Shown here piece after piece: positions 1 to 8,024 of a stretch of DNA of 64,000 nt. Within the stretch, counting starts at the first letter, position 1; each line of letters begins with the position of its first letter. The DNA lies in assembly GCA_937929805.1 (NCBI GenBank), contig CALFUT010000041.1, positions 1-64,000 of the forward strand, given 5' to 3'. The DNA comes from an uncultured Pirellulaceae bacterium. Lineage in GTDB: Bacteria > Planctomycetota > Planctomycetia > Pirellulales > Pirellulaceae. Both the position numbers and the translations under genes were made by a program. The notes under the pieces were generated by a model. The model made no database searches. It was not told the origin of the DNA and saw nothing but the letters and a program-made list of their open reading frames with translations.

Positions 1-171
1 TTGCCGCAGGATGCTGTTTTTCGTACCGGGTGCAAGGTCATCTTTCGGATGACCGGCGATCGTCACGCGGCCCGGTTTGATTGGGTGCTTGTACTGGCGG
101 TGACTGCCCTTCTGAGCGACCATCACCCAGCCATCATCCTCAATTATACGCTGGATTTCGCGAACAGTCAT
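1..171 (-). CDS. hicA: HicA-type mRNA interferase toxin, 3' part cut by window edge
   Basis: Not in the ORF track because the stop lies outside the window. Reading the minus strand from the ATG at 171 gives 57 residues beginning MTVREIQRIIEDDGW and containing GSHRQYKHP and VTIAGHPKDD. This is the HicA/YcfA layout: a short dsRBD-like fold, the catalytic His in the GSHR/Q motif, then the conserved T-I-x-x-H segment. HicA toxins cleave mRNA and are neutralised by HicB, normally encoded directly downstream, which here would be left of base 1. About 57 of the usual 60-85 residues are visible. A palindrome just upstream of the start fits autoregulation by HicB. The overlapping plus-strand 69-aa ORF is a shadow. 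Confidence 0.85.
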   Translation of the reverse strand, partial: MTVREIQRIIEDDGWVMVAQKGSHRQYKHPIKPGRVTIAGHPKDDLAPGTKNSILRQ

Positions 172-183
172 GAATTACCTGTG

Positions 184-198
184 GTTAGGTCACCTAAC
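184..198. promoter_or_regulatory. Perfect 7+1+7 palindrome, probable HicB operator
   Basis: GTTAGGT-c-ACCTAAC is a perfect inverted repeat centred 13-27 bp upstream of the hicA start. HicAB operons are typically autoregulated by HicB binding palindromes in the promoter/leader. Possible minus-strand -35/-10 boxes (TTGCAT at 275-270, TACGAT at 253-248, 16-bp spacer) would put the palindrome in the leader. The palindrome is seen directly; the role is inferred. Confidence 0.55.
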
Positions 199-508
199 GG
201 GTTTATGTAAGACAATGTGTCGTAAAATACGAAACGTTTGTGCGGACATCGTACCATTTGATGGGAGCGATGCAAACTTTTTGTGCTTGACCCGGTAGGT
301 CAGCAAGATGACTCATTTTGGTGAGCGCAGAAAGCTAGAATGGCTTCGGCGCCAGAGTTTTGGCGTTTGGGCCGTACCGCCGCGCGGCGTGATCCCTTCG
401 GTCCGTCGAAGATTGGCGGCTTGTTAAGTCTAGGCCGTTGGAAGCCGATGTCGGGCGGCTTGTTTGTGCAATTGTCGGGCGGCTTTCCGATCAGTCGCGT
501 CAGCGAAC

Positions 509-664
509 TTAGCCGAGTAACTTTTGGATGAAGCGGATGTCGGTTCCGTTTTCCAACAAATGGGTGGCAAAGGCGTGGCGGAATGAGTGCGGCGTGACAT
601 GTTTGGTGACTCCAGCCAGATCGCTGGCAATGGCGACCCAGCGTTGGAGCGTGCGGGGCGACAT
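509..664 (-). pseudogene. Tyrosine recombinase (phage/integron-integrase type) C-terminal remnant
   Basis: A 51-codon stretch on the minus strand starts [10 protein letters not shown] and contains [19 protein letters not shown] and IRFIQKLLG. This is the catalytic HxxR region of integron/XerD-type tyrosine recombinases (family knowledge). The reading frame stops (TAA) immediately after KLLG, where the family continues with the second catalytic His and then the nucleophilic Tyr; both are missing. The N-terminal domain and the first catalytic Arg are not recognisable upstream, where the frame turns into Arg/Pro-rich nonsense. It is a decayed remnant of a mobile element or integron integrase, consistent with the neighbouring hicA toxin gene. 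Confidence 0.7.
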
Positions 665-1033
665 GTGTCGATCGCGACGGTGGTGGAGCGATGCAGTTCG
701 ACATCGCGTCGGTCTGCGCGTCGGCCGCGGGCGATCTGATGGGGTTGGCCGTTTTTGTAGGTGTGGATGGGCCGGTCGTTTGAGTGACTCGTATTTGGGC
801 GACCGGCAGTTTCCTCGCAAACAAGCATCGTATTCCTCCCTGCGACTGCAACTCACGAATCGATAACTTAAGATTAGTGTTTTTGTGTACACTGTTGCCA
901 GTAACTTCTTGCGGAATGCGAATTGATGCGGGTTTTCATGATTGCTCTGGATGGAACTCGGGCAACTAGCCGCGAGGTTGATTCACTCGCTCGCGCTTCG
1001 GGCTTGTCTTGGGGCAAGTTTCTCGAGAGTTGC

Positions 1034-2326
1034 TTACTGCTTGGGCGACAGCTCTCGAGCTTTGATGTTACGGAACAGGATGTCGGTGGTGGGGTCGTGA
1101 CCCTGCAGAATGAACGTGCCCTTTTCTTTTCGGAGACCTTTGCGCGGATTGGGGTGGCGCTTTCGTTCGTCCGTCCAGTCGGTGACTTGTAGACCGTTAA
1201 CCCACACGCTGATGTGATTGCCGGTGGTGACGATCGTCTTGGAGAACCATTCTTGATCGTTTGCGTTGATGCGTCTTGCGTTGGTGCGTCGAAAGATGCC
1301 GCCGGTGCCGCAGTCGACCGGTTTGGACCGATCACCTTCTTTGCCTTGGTTCTGGATTTGGCTTTCGTAGCCGTTAGTGAATTCTCCCGGAATGCTGCGG
1401 AAGAAAACGCCGCTGTTTAGGCCGTTGGCGTTGGTGCGACATTGCATCGAGAACACAAAATCGGCCAGTTGAATTTTTGATTCCAGTTGGCCGCGGCCGC
1501 CGATCACCTTCAGTTCGCCTTCCTTGGTAACAGTGAACTTGCTTTCGTTCGCTTGCGAGTCATCCCACTGGCTCAGATCTTTCCCGTTGAAAATGGAATC
1601 GACGTTCAAGGGGCGGAGCACAACGTTTCGAAACTTGATTAGACCCTTGTTAAATTGAAGACCGATGTAGCCACGTTTGACTCCGGTCGGATCAACGTAC
1701 TCGTTCACCGTTTCACCGCCCAGCTTGACGGTGACTTTATCGCCTTGGACTGTGACGTGGAACGTTTGCCAGTGATCGGGTTGATTTTTAATTTCGACCT
1801 TGTTGCGTTTGACAAAAGAGCCGGTTGGGAACGCGTTGGATCGATCGGCAATGTTTAGCTCGTAGCAATCGGTTGCGACGTCACCGGGCTTATTACCCAT
1901 CCGCAGAAAAACTCCGCTGTTGGTTTTGTCGGTTGCCATGAAGTCGGCTTTTAGTTCGTAATCATCGAATTCGGTCGTCGTGCGTAGGATGCTGGCCTTG
2001 CCCGTGTCGGCCTCAATAACTTTGTCGACGATTCGCCAGTTCGCTCCCGATTTTTCCGTTTCTTTCCAGCCGAATAGAGTTTCTCCATCGAAAAGAGAGA
2101 TCCAGCCGTTGGCGACATCTGTTTCGGTCAGTCCGGGGGGAAGCAATACTTTGTCCGATTTTGACAGCCGGTACTCGGCTTGGGCCATAGCGTTGGTCTT
2201 TGGTGTCAGAATCGCTAAGCACGCAATCCACAACGTGAGCAGTTTGATTGGACGAGCAGTCGGGCCGATTTGAGCAGGGAAGCTTGGAAAGTGTTTGTCG
2301 TTTTGCGTCGGTCTGGAGCGAAACAT
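1034..2326 (-). CDS. Secreted protein with two DUF1080 (3-keto-disaccharide hydrolase-type) domains
   Basis: About 430 residues from the ATG at 2326; the track start at 2386 is a TTG. A signal peptide (hydrophobic LLTLWIACLAIL ending near NAMA) indicates export. Two concanavalin-like DUF1080 domains follow: the first from GWISLFDGETLFGWKET, with SGVFLRMG and GYIGLQFNKG landmarks, and the second from DSIFNGKDLSQWDDSQ, with NSGVFFRSIPGE and ISVWVNGLQVTDWTDERK. Members of this family include 3-keto-glycoside hydrolases and many uncharacterised planctomycete secreted proteins, so a role in polysaccharide turnover is likely but the substrate is unknown. It stands alone, divergent from the next gene. 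Confidence 0.85.
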   Translation of the reverse strand: MFRSRPTQNDKHFPSFPAQIGPTARPIKLLTLWIACLAILTPKTNAMAQAEYRLSKSDKVLLPPGLTETDVANGWISLFDGETLFGWKETEKSGANWRIVDKVIEADTGKASILRTTTEFDDYELKADFMATDKTNSGVFLRMGNKPGDVATDCYELNIADRSNAFPTGSFVKRNKVEIKNQPDHWQTFHVTVQGDKVTVKLGGETVNEYVDPTGVKRGYIGLQFNKGLIKFRNVVLRPLNVDSIFNGKDLSQWDDSQANESKFTVTKEGELKVIGGRGQLESKIQLADFVFSMQCRTNANGLNSGVFFRSIPGEFTNGYESQIQNQGKEGDRSKPVDCGTGGIFRRTNARRINANDQEWFSKTIVTTGNHISVWVNGLQVTDWTDERKRHPNPRKGLRKEKGTFILQGHDPTTDILFRNIKARELSPKQ

Positions 2327-2673
2327 GGGCGGATCTCGGATGAGTTTGTTTGTCGGAGGGCTGACTGGGATTCGTCCCGGATTCAATTGATGGTCGGTAG
2401 AGGTGCCTTGTTACGCGAACAGCTGGCCGGTGAAGCTACTCAAGCGGACCAAATTGCCAGAACGGATCGTAAGCGAACGCAAGCGACGGCTCAATGGAGC
2501 GGCTGACGTTGTTGGAAGAGTTTGCAGTGGAATGAGCTTGGCCGTTGTGGCGTCTGGGTAAGTGATAGGGGCGTTTGATTTGCCAAAAAATGCGACTTGG
2601 TTCTTGCAACTCTAGGCTGTCGGTGGGCATAATTGCGGTTCGCGTTTTCACCCAAATTCTTTCAACCTATGGC
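2327..2673. other. Divergent intergenic region with a candidate promoter
   Basis: This sits between the DUF1080 gene (minus) and the SDR gene (plus). It holds a sigma-70-like plus-strand promoter candidate (see separate entry) and no gene. The minus-strand 71-aa ORF here has no recognisable features. Confidence 0.5.
2604..2633 (+). promoter_or_regulatory. Candidate sigma-70-type promoter for the SDR gene
   Basis: TTGCAA (2604-2609), an 18-bp spacer and CATAAT (2628-2633) would start transcription near 2640. This is downstream of the ORF-track start at 2575 but upstream of the ATG at 2674, so it supports the shorter protein. Judged by eye only. Confidence 0.35.
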
Positions 2674-4125
2674 ATGCCCGTGAGTGACACGACCTTCCGT
2701 TTCGACCAAGACTACGTTTTGCTGACTGGTGGCACAGGCCTTGTGGGCCAATACTTGGTCAAGGAGTTATTGACCGCCGGGCAACGTGTCGCATTGGTGG
2801 TCCGGCACGGCAAAAAGATGACCGCCAGAGAACGTGTGGAAGCCTTCATGCAGCGTTGGGAAGCCGAAACCGGTTCGGTTCTTCCCAGACCGGTGGTGCT
2901 GGTGGGGGATGTTTGTGACGCGAATCTTGGATTGAGCGACGAAGCGCTTGATTGGGTGGGCGAGCATTGTAGCCGAGTGATCCATAGCGCGGCAGTGTTG
3001 ACCTTTCATGGGAAGTCGATGGACGATGATCCATGGCGAACGAATCTTGGCGGCACAAGAAATGTTGTTGAGCTTTGCGAAAAGTTTGACATTCAAGAAC
3101 TGCACTACCTGTCGACCGCTTACGTGTGTGGCAAGCGAGACGACCGAGTCATGGAAACGGATCTCGATTGTGGCCAAGAGTTTCGCAATGACTACGAGGA
3201 ATGTAAGTGTCAGGCGGAAAAGCTTGTCCATGCCGCAAACATTGATTCGAAAACGATTTACCGTCCGGCGGTGATCGTGGGTGACTCGAAGACCGGCTAC
3301 ACGGTTACCTATCACGGGTTGTATTTATATCTACGGTTGATGGCGACTCTTGTGCCACTGCAGAAACGAAACGAAAACGGTCTGATCGAGACGAAGATCC
3401 GACTTCCCATGGATGGCGATGAGCCTCGGAATCTAGTGACCGTTGACTGGGTCGCTGAGGTGGTTGCTCACATTTTTCTTGACCGGTCGGCTCATGGGCA
3501 AACGTATCACCTAACGCCGGACGAGTGCTTTTCGGCGCGTCAGGTTATTGAGTACGGCTGCGAGTACTTTGGTTCTGAAGGAGTTGAGTTTGCGGGGGCG
3601 GGAGCCGAACGCGACGCGGACAGCGAATTTGCGGCTCACTTTTTTGAAAACGCGGTAATGTACGAGGATTACGAGACCAGTGATCCGGAGTTCGACAAGA
3701 GTTTGGTTGACGACGTCGCCGGTCACCTGAAGTGTCCACCTGTCGATCGAGACATGGTTTTTCGGTTCATCGAATTTGGCGCGAAGGACAAGTGGGGCAA
3801 ACGACGGCCTAAAAGTCCAGAAGTTCCTTTTTGGGGCTCGGATCAGCGGCAGTCGATGCTTCGGGCGGCAACTTCGTTTGATGGCTTGGCTGAGGATTCC
3901 ACCATTGGAATCGATTTACAAGGGCCGGGTGGTGGACAATGGCAGATCTCAAAGGATGCGGCGGGCAACCTGCAATGGGCTGCTGGCCTGCCTTGCGATA
4001 AAAATGCTACGATTATTTCGGGTGAGACTGGGCAGTTTGCCTCTTCTGGGGATACGTCAGAGGCGAGTACTTGGGAGGCGTTCTTCGAATCCGCATTGGG
4101 CGAAACGCTTGGTGCTTCCATCTAG
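2674..4125 (+). CDS. SDR-family thioester-reductase/fatty-acyl-reductase-like protein with extra C-terminal domain
   Basis: 483 residues from the ATG at 2674; the track's longer start lies upstream of the likely promoter and adds a low-quality leader. The N-terminus has the Rossmann NAD(P) motif LLTGGTGLVGQYL, followed by RVIHSAAVLTFHG, LHYLSTAYVCG and YEECKCQAEK, in which YxxxK is the SDR catalytic pair. This is the extended SDR / NAD_binding_4 layout of thioester reductase domains and acyl-CoA reductases. After about residue 380 a separate segment (GIDLQGPGGGQWQISKD) resembles the beta-rich lipid-carrier SCP2 fold; that is a weak inference. Probable role: NAD(P)H-dependent reduction of a lipid or acyl substrate. 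No pathway partners are adjacent. Confidence 0.75.
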   Translation: MPVSDTTFRFDQDYVLLTGGTGLVGQYLVKELLTAGQRVALVVRHGKKMTARERVEAFMQRWEAETGSVLPRPVVLVGDVCDANLGLSDEALDWVGEHCSRVIHSAAVLTFHGKSMDDDPWRTNLGGTRNVVELCEKFDIQELHYLSTAYVCGKRDDRVMETDLDCGQEFRNDYEECKCQAEKLVHAANIDSKTIYRPAVIVGDSKTGYTVTYHGLYLYLRLMATLVPLQKRNENGLIETKIRLPMDGDEPRNLVTVDWVAEVVAHIFLDRSAHGQTYHLTPDECFSARQVIEYGCEYFGSEGVEFAGAGAERDADSEFAAHFFENAVMYEDYETSDPEFDKSLVDDVAGHLKCPPVDRDMVFRFIEFGAKDKWGKRRPKSPEVPFWGSDQRQSMLRAATSFDGLAEDSTIGIDLQGPGGGQWQISKDAAGNLQWAAGLPCDKNATIISGETGQFASSGDTSEASTWEAFFESALGETLGASI

Positions 4126-4475
4126 TTCCTGTTGCTTGCCTTTCGGGGCTCTTTGGGGACGAAGGGGGAACTTAAACGGAAAAGTTCGGCGGTCCGAACG
4201 CGTTCGCACGCTTGGCTGTGGGCTGGCTCACGGAAATCGATTTACCGAAACAAAACGGATGCTTGACGGTGCGAATCTCGCTAGCTGTTGCGTCGAAGTT
4301 GGGAAGCTCGGTACTTCCCCCTGCTTGATTCTTTGACATGTAACGGGAATGATCAGCCTACCGCGCTGTGGATCAATGAGTTTCCGCTTGAATCAAGTCA
4401 TCAGTGTTGAAAAAATTGCACGGTCCGTTAGCCGTGAATCAAAAAAGTTGAGTTACTTATCACAGGAGATTTCCA
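4126..4475. other. Intergenic, no gene seen
   Basis: Only shadows of the SDR frame extend here. The last 30 bases hold the ribosome binding site of the next gene (ACAGGAGATTTCC before the ATG). No convincing promoter box or hairpin was recognised. Confidence 0.5.
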
Positions 4476-5195
4476 ATGAAGTTGTTTGCTAATTTAATCC
4501 TTGCAGCGATTGCTTGTGTCGCGATTCAAAACGTCTCGATCGCTCAGGATGGCTCTGGTGAGAAAACGATCACCAAAAAATCGATGACCGACGCGTCAGC
4601 TGAACCATCGTGTTGCAGCAAGAGCGGAGAAAGCTGTTCCGAGGGTTGCCCGATCAGTAAAGCGATGGCCGGACTACCAAAAATGAGCTTTGAGGTTGCT
4701 GGCGAATCAACCTGCTGCTCTGCATCTGCTGCGTCTTTGGCAGAATCAAAATCGGCTCCGATTCAATACGTCGTGGGTGAAGACAAGTTCGAAACTAAAC
4801 AGGCCGCGTACACTTCATTGATCGAGAAGACGGAAGCGATGGTCAACGATTACGTGACTCCGTGTAAGTGCGAAGTTTCTGGAACAACGACCATTGCTGG
4901 AACTAAGTGCTCTTGCCCAGTGCAGGCTGGTGAGACGGCTGAATTGGTGAAGACTGCGGTTGAGGGTGTGACGATGTCTTACGCAGTTGGCGAAGAAGTT
5001 TGCGCCTGCCCGACCAAGGCGGCTGAAATGGCTAAAGAAGGTGGTGTTGAGAAGATGTTTGTGGTCGACGGCGAGAAAACGTCGTGCGAAATGACCGCTC
5101 GTTTGAACTTGGCTCGCGCCAAGTACAAAGCTGCCGTTGCGGCAGTGCTTGCTCAAAGTAAGCCTGCCGAGCAGACAGAAACGTCTGGAACTTAG
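4476..5195 (+). CDS. Cys-rich secreted protein with internal duplication
   Basis: 239 residues with a classical signal peptide (MKLFANLILAAIACVA, cleavage after SIA-Q) and a strong ribosome site (CAGGAG). The mature part has about 16 cysteines in CC, CKC, CSC and CAC pairs, suggesting metal or thiol chemistry in the periplasm. Two halves match each other: residues about 70-123 (MSFEVAGESTCC to YVVGEDKFETKQAAY) and about 167-224 (MSYAVGEEVCAC to FVVDGEKTSCEMTAR). A central Cys cluster (CKCEVSG to TKCSCPV, 130-148) lies between them. The family is not recognised beyond similar planctomycete secreted proteins, so metal binding is inferred from the cysteine pattern. The transcript ends at an excellent hairpin terminator 60 bp downstream. 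Confidence 0.8.
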   Translation: MKLFANLILAAIACVAIQNVSIAQDGSGEKTITKKSMTDASAEPSCCSKSGESCSEGCPISKAMAGLPKMSFEVAGESTCCSASAASLAESKSAPIQYVVGEDKFETKQAAYTSLIEKTEAMVNDYVTPCKCEVSGTTTIAGTKCSCPVQAGETAELVKTAVEGVTMSYAVGEEVCACPTKAAEMAKEGGVEKMFVVDGEKTSCEMTARLNLARAKYKAAVAAVLAQSKPAEQTETSGT

Positions 5196-5256
5196 ATCCT
5201 TGAAACGTTGCACTGCCCTTCCCCAAAGAGGCGGCGGTCATCATGGTGAAAAACTT

Positions 5257-5293
5257 AAAGACCCAATTGCCAACGCAATTGGGTCTTTTTTTT
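5257..5293. terminator. Strong, probably bidirectional rho-independent terminator
   Basis: A 13-bp perfect stem AAAGACCCAATTG / CAATTGGGTCTTT with a 6-nt loop is followed by eight T residues on the plus strand. On the minus strand the same stem is followed by CTTTAAGTTTTT. It lies between the convergent Cys-rich secreted gene and the GT2 gene and can serve both. Confidence 0.92.
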
Positions 5294-5349
5294 GGACCGC
5301 CAACCGTTTGGTGGCGGAAGCGGTGTACGTCCCCGGTTCAAAGTGCCAA

Positions 5350-6663
5350 CTAATAAATTGACTCGGCTGATTCGGTCTCGTGGCGTTCGGATAGCTGTTG
5401 ATATGGGACGTATTGCTGCATCTCGATCCGGTTGTCGGAAGTGATGTTGTAATCAATGCCTCGCCAACGAACGGATCGCATGGTCGCGGCCTGATAAACT
5501 GCCGCCGGAAAGAGGAACTGGTTCAGTAAGGTTGCGACCAAGTTCATGCCGAGGCCTGAAACGTCCGACTGACGCGATGGGTCGGTTCCTCGGCGGTTCA
5601 AAACGTTTTTGGTGCAGCGATCGATCCACCCCAGCAGCATCAGATTGACGGTCTGATATAGCAAAAAGAATAGGATTAGCGCCACGGCTTCGGTTTGATT
5701 TCCCGTGAACCAAGCTACTGCAATCAAAAGTGGGGTGACGTAGCATGCGATTGCCGTCAAAACGCCATGCCCAAGCAGCATTGGCCAACAGCGATGGTGC
5801 AGCCTGATGGTCAATATCTGACGCACGATCCATGGGAATGCGTTGGCCAGTGTCGTGGACTCGGTGTTCTCCATAATCAGTGATGGAACGCGGTGAAGGG
5901 TCAGACCTTGTGGTTTGAATGCATCAGCGACCATGGTGTCTTCGCAGAACGCGGCTCGCCACGACGTTAGCAAATCGCATTGCTCAATGACATCGCGGCG
6001 AAAGGCAAGGCTACCACCCCAGCCGATCTTGTAGAGAATGACTTGGGGCGCTGCCGCGGAATTCCAGATTTTTCGAAAAACTGTTCCGACGTTTGATTCG
6101 TGCGGAGTGAACCAGCGATTGCCGGTGGTGGCTCCAACCGAGGAGTCGGCGAATGGTGCGAGCAGATCGCTTAGCCAGTTTTGGTCTGCCGCAGCGTCGG
6201 CATCAATGAACGCAACATATTCAATTTCTTTGGGCAAAGCCTTGACCGCGGTGACTAGGCTGGAACATTTCAAGGTGCAGGTCTTCGGCGGCGACACATT
6301 GAAATGCATCACGGGCTTGATGGATTGGCTTTCGAAAAAATTGCGGACATATTCGACCGCCGGATCGTCGGAATGGTCAAACACGATATGGAGTTGAAAA
6401 TTGGAATAGTTCTGTCCGACAATTCCTTTCAGGCAATCGCTCAGGCTTGGATCAACACCGCGCAAGCACAAAATGATGGCCGCGGGAGCTTGAATGGTCC
6501 CGGTTTTGTTTGCATCTCTGTGCTCGATGGTGGCCCGTTGCTCTCTTGCGAAGTCGTCGGATTGCAAAAACTTATGATATCCAAAGACGTAGATCAGTTG
6601 GGTGACGGAAAGGGTAAACAACAAACCGCTGACGGTGGCAGTTGCGATAGTGAGCATTGGCAT
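5350..6663 (-). CDS. Membrane glycosyltransferase family 2, ceramide-glucosyltransferase-like
   Basis: About 437 residues; GTG at 6669 or ATG at 6663 are the possible starts. An N-terminal membrane segment (TIATATVSGLLFTLSVTQLIYVFG) precedes a GT-A domain. Landmarks are IILCLRGVDPSL, the DxD-like FIDADAAADQNWL (about residue 153), the GWGGSLAFRRDVI acceptor region, AFCEDTMVADAF (the ED base motif) and RQILTIRLHHRCW, the (Q/R)xxRW-type motif of processive and ceramide GT2 enzymes. Three or so membrane helices follow (GVLTAIACYVTPLLIAVAWF, ALILFFLLYQTVNLMLLG, then a C-terminal one). It probably glycosylates a lipid at the inner membrane; the acceptor is unknown. It is monocistronic. Confidence 0.8.
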   Translation of the reverse strand: MPMLTIATATVSGLLFTLSVTQLIYVFGYHKFLQSDDFAREQRATIEHRDANKTGTIQAPAAIILCLRGVDPSLSDCLKGIVGQNYSNFQLHIVFDHSDDPAVEYVRNFFESQSIKPVMHFNVSPPKTCTLKCSSLVTAVKALPKEIEYVAFIDADAAADQNWLSDLLAPFADSSVGATTGNRWFTPHESNVGTVFRKIWNSAAAPQVILYKIGWGGSLAFRRDVIEQCDLLTSWRAAFCEDTMVADAFKPQGLTLHRVPSLIMENTESTTLANAFPWIVRQILTIRLHHRCWPMLLGHGVLTAIACYVTPLLIAVAWFTGNQTEAVALILFFLLYQTVNLMLLGWIDRCTKNVLNRRGTDPSRQSDVSGLGMNLVATLLNQFLFPAAVYQAATMRSVRWRGIDYNITSDNRIEMQQYVPYQQLSERHETESAESIY

Positions 6664-6909
6664 CGACACGCAAATTTTGGGGGTGTTTCAGCGGACTAGG
6701 ATACTTGTTGACGGGACCGTTTGAAAGGTTGCGTTTGCAAAGTTGGCATAACCATTTGGGCGTCCATGGTTCGATCAACCAATCATCGTGACTTTTAGAA
6801 AACCCGTTTTCATCGGCCATCAAATTTTTTCCACCGTTGCGTTAAGCGGGATCACTTTGGTAATTTAGTCTAAGAAAGCACATGCATTTGTTTGAAATAT
6901 GAGCCAGCC

Positions 6910-7689
6910 ATGGCAGTTCCAATTCTTGATGGCCAGAAAGTCGCTCAAACTGTGACCTGTCTTCGGAAACGCATCGGCGATCGGTTCCCAGACACCGGGT
7001 TGTTAAAAATTTGCGAGCAGTTGGAACGAATTTCCGCCAAAACGCGTCAGCGAAGTGATGAAATCAGTTCACCGATCTGGTGGATTCGAGTTGTTGGTTG
7101 GCTGTTGATCGCAATGGTTGGAATAATCGGTGTTGTGTTGCCCTCGCTGGTGGCTTCCGGGTTCAAAAAGGAAGAACTGAACCTACGCGCGTTAGTGGAG
7201 CTAGGCGATCCCGTGTTAAACGAGATCGTTTTGGTGGGCGCGTTGATTTTCTTTTTGTTTTCTTTGGAGACCCGCGTCAAGCGGCATCGTGCTCTCAAAG
7301 CAATCCACGAGCTACGCTCAATTGCTCACGTCATTGACATGCATCAATTGACCAAAGACCCGGAGCGAGTTCTTTCGGCCAACTATGAGTCGACCTCGGT
7401 GTCGCCTGTGACCAAACTCGATCGATTTCAGTTGCGTCGGTACCTTGATTATTGCACCGAGATGCTGTCGCTAACTGGAAAGATGGCTGCGCTTTATGTG
7501 CAGAACTTTGATGATGGTGTTGCCTTGGCGGGGGTGAACGAAGTGGAATCGCTGACCACGGGGCTGTCCAATAAGATTTGGCAGAAGATCATGATCCTGT
7601 ACAACATGAGTGATCATGTAGAGCAGAAAGAAAATACGGACACGACGACGGGAGGCGATGTCGACGGCCTTGCGACCCCAAGGTCGTAA
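6910..7689 (+). CDS. Conserved hypothetical membrane protein
   Basis: About 259 residues from the ATG at 6910; a TTG at 6892 would add six residues. A cytoplasmic helical N-terminus (about 60 residues) leads into membrane helix 1 (WWIRVVGWLLIAMVGIIGVVLPSLVA) and helix 2 (EIVLVGALIFFLFSLETRVKRH). A helical soluble C-terminus follows, with HELRSIAHVIDMHQLTKDPER and a final acidic tail. No catalytic motif is visible. The layout (helical head, two TMs, helical domain) recurs in uncharacterised bacterial proteins, and no function can be assigned. It is divergent from the GT2 gene and stands alone. Confidence 0.65.
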   Translation: MAVPILDGQKVAQTVTCLRKRIGDRFPDTGLLKICEQLERISAKTRQRSDEISSPIWWIRVVGWLLIAMVGIIGVVLPSLVASGFKKEELNLRALVELGDPVLNEIVLVGALIFFLFSLETRVKRHRALKAIHELRSIAHVIDMHQLTKDPERVLSANYESTSVSPVTKLDRFQLRRYLDYCTEMLSLTGKMAALYVQNFDDGVALAGVNEVESLTTGLSNKIWQKIMILYNMSDHVEQKENTDTTTGGDVDGLATPRS

Positions 7690-7810
7690 ATCGCCTAGGA
7701 CGTCGTTTGCTGGCTCACGCTCAGGTTCTACCAGCTTCTAAAACGCGTTTCCGATTGTGGTCTATCGCGATCCAGCGTGCTGAGCGGTGGGCTAAATAAG
7801 GTCGCCGTAG

Positions 7811-7894
7811 TACCCGAGGCGGGACTTGAACCCGCACGTCCGTAAGGACACAGGATTTTAAATCCTGAGCGTCTGCCAATTCCGCCACTCGGGC
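7811..7894 (-). tRNA. tRNA-Leu (anticodon UAA)
   Basis: On the minus strand the acceptor GCCCGAG (from 7894) pairs with CTCGGGT, with A as discriminator at 7811; CCA is not encoded. The anticodon arm CAGGA-TTTAAAA-TCCTG gives UAA. There is a class II long variable arm (TGTCCTTACGGACG) and a T arm GCGGGTTCAAGTCCCGC. All parts fit tRNA-Leu. The 74- and 96-aa ORFs over it are tRNA shadows. Confidence 0.96.
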
Positions 7895-8024
7895 ATTGAG
7901 TGTTTCTTGATTGCAGAACAGACAGGTTAACCAATGCCTTTTCAATCGCCAAGTCCGCCAACGGAGTTATCGCGTGACCGACGCGTTGGCAAAGGTGGGT
8001 GGTTCGCTTGACCGTCACGATCAG

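Larger units (their letters stand above)
172..1033. other. Gene-poor accessory interval
   Basis: Between hicA and the DUF1080 gene no intact gene is convincing. It holds the hicA leader, a decayed tyrosine-recombinase fragment (509-664) and, at about 420-490, short repeats of the type CGGGCGGCTTGTTT. The overlapping ORFs of the track here are low-complexity Arg/Ser/Pro-rich translations. Confidence 0.6.

Noticed and set aside
1-210. Plus-strand 69-aa ORF over hicA
   Set aside because: It is the reverse-strand shadow of the HicA coding sequence.
420-490. Repeats near the recombinase remnant as possible integron attC sites
   Set aside because: The core sequences and folded-site symmetry of attC were not evident, and the site size does not fit.
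7721-8018. 74- and 96-aa ORFs around the tRNA
   Set aside because: Their sequence (VAELADAQDLKSC type) is the known shadow of a tRNA-Leu gene.
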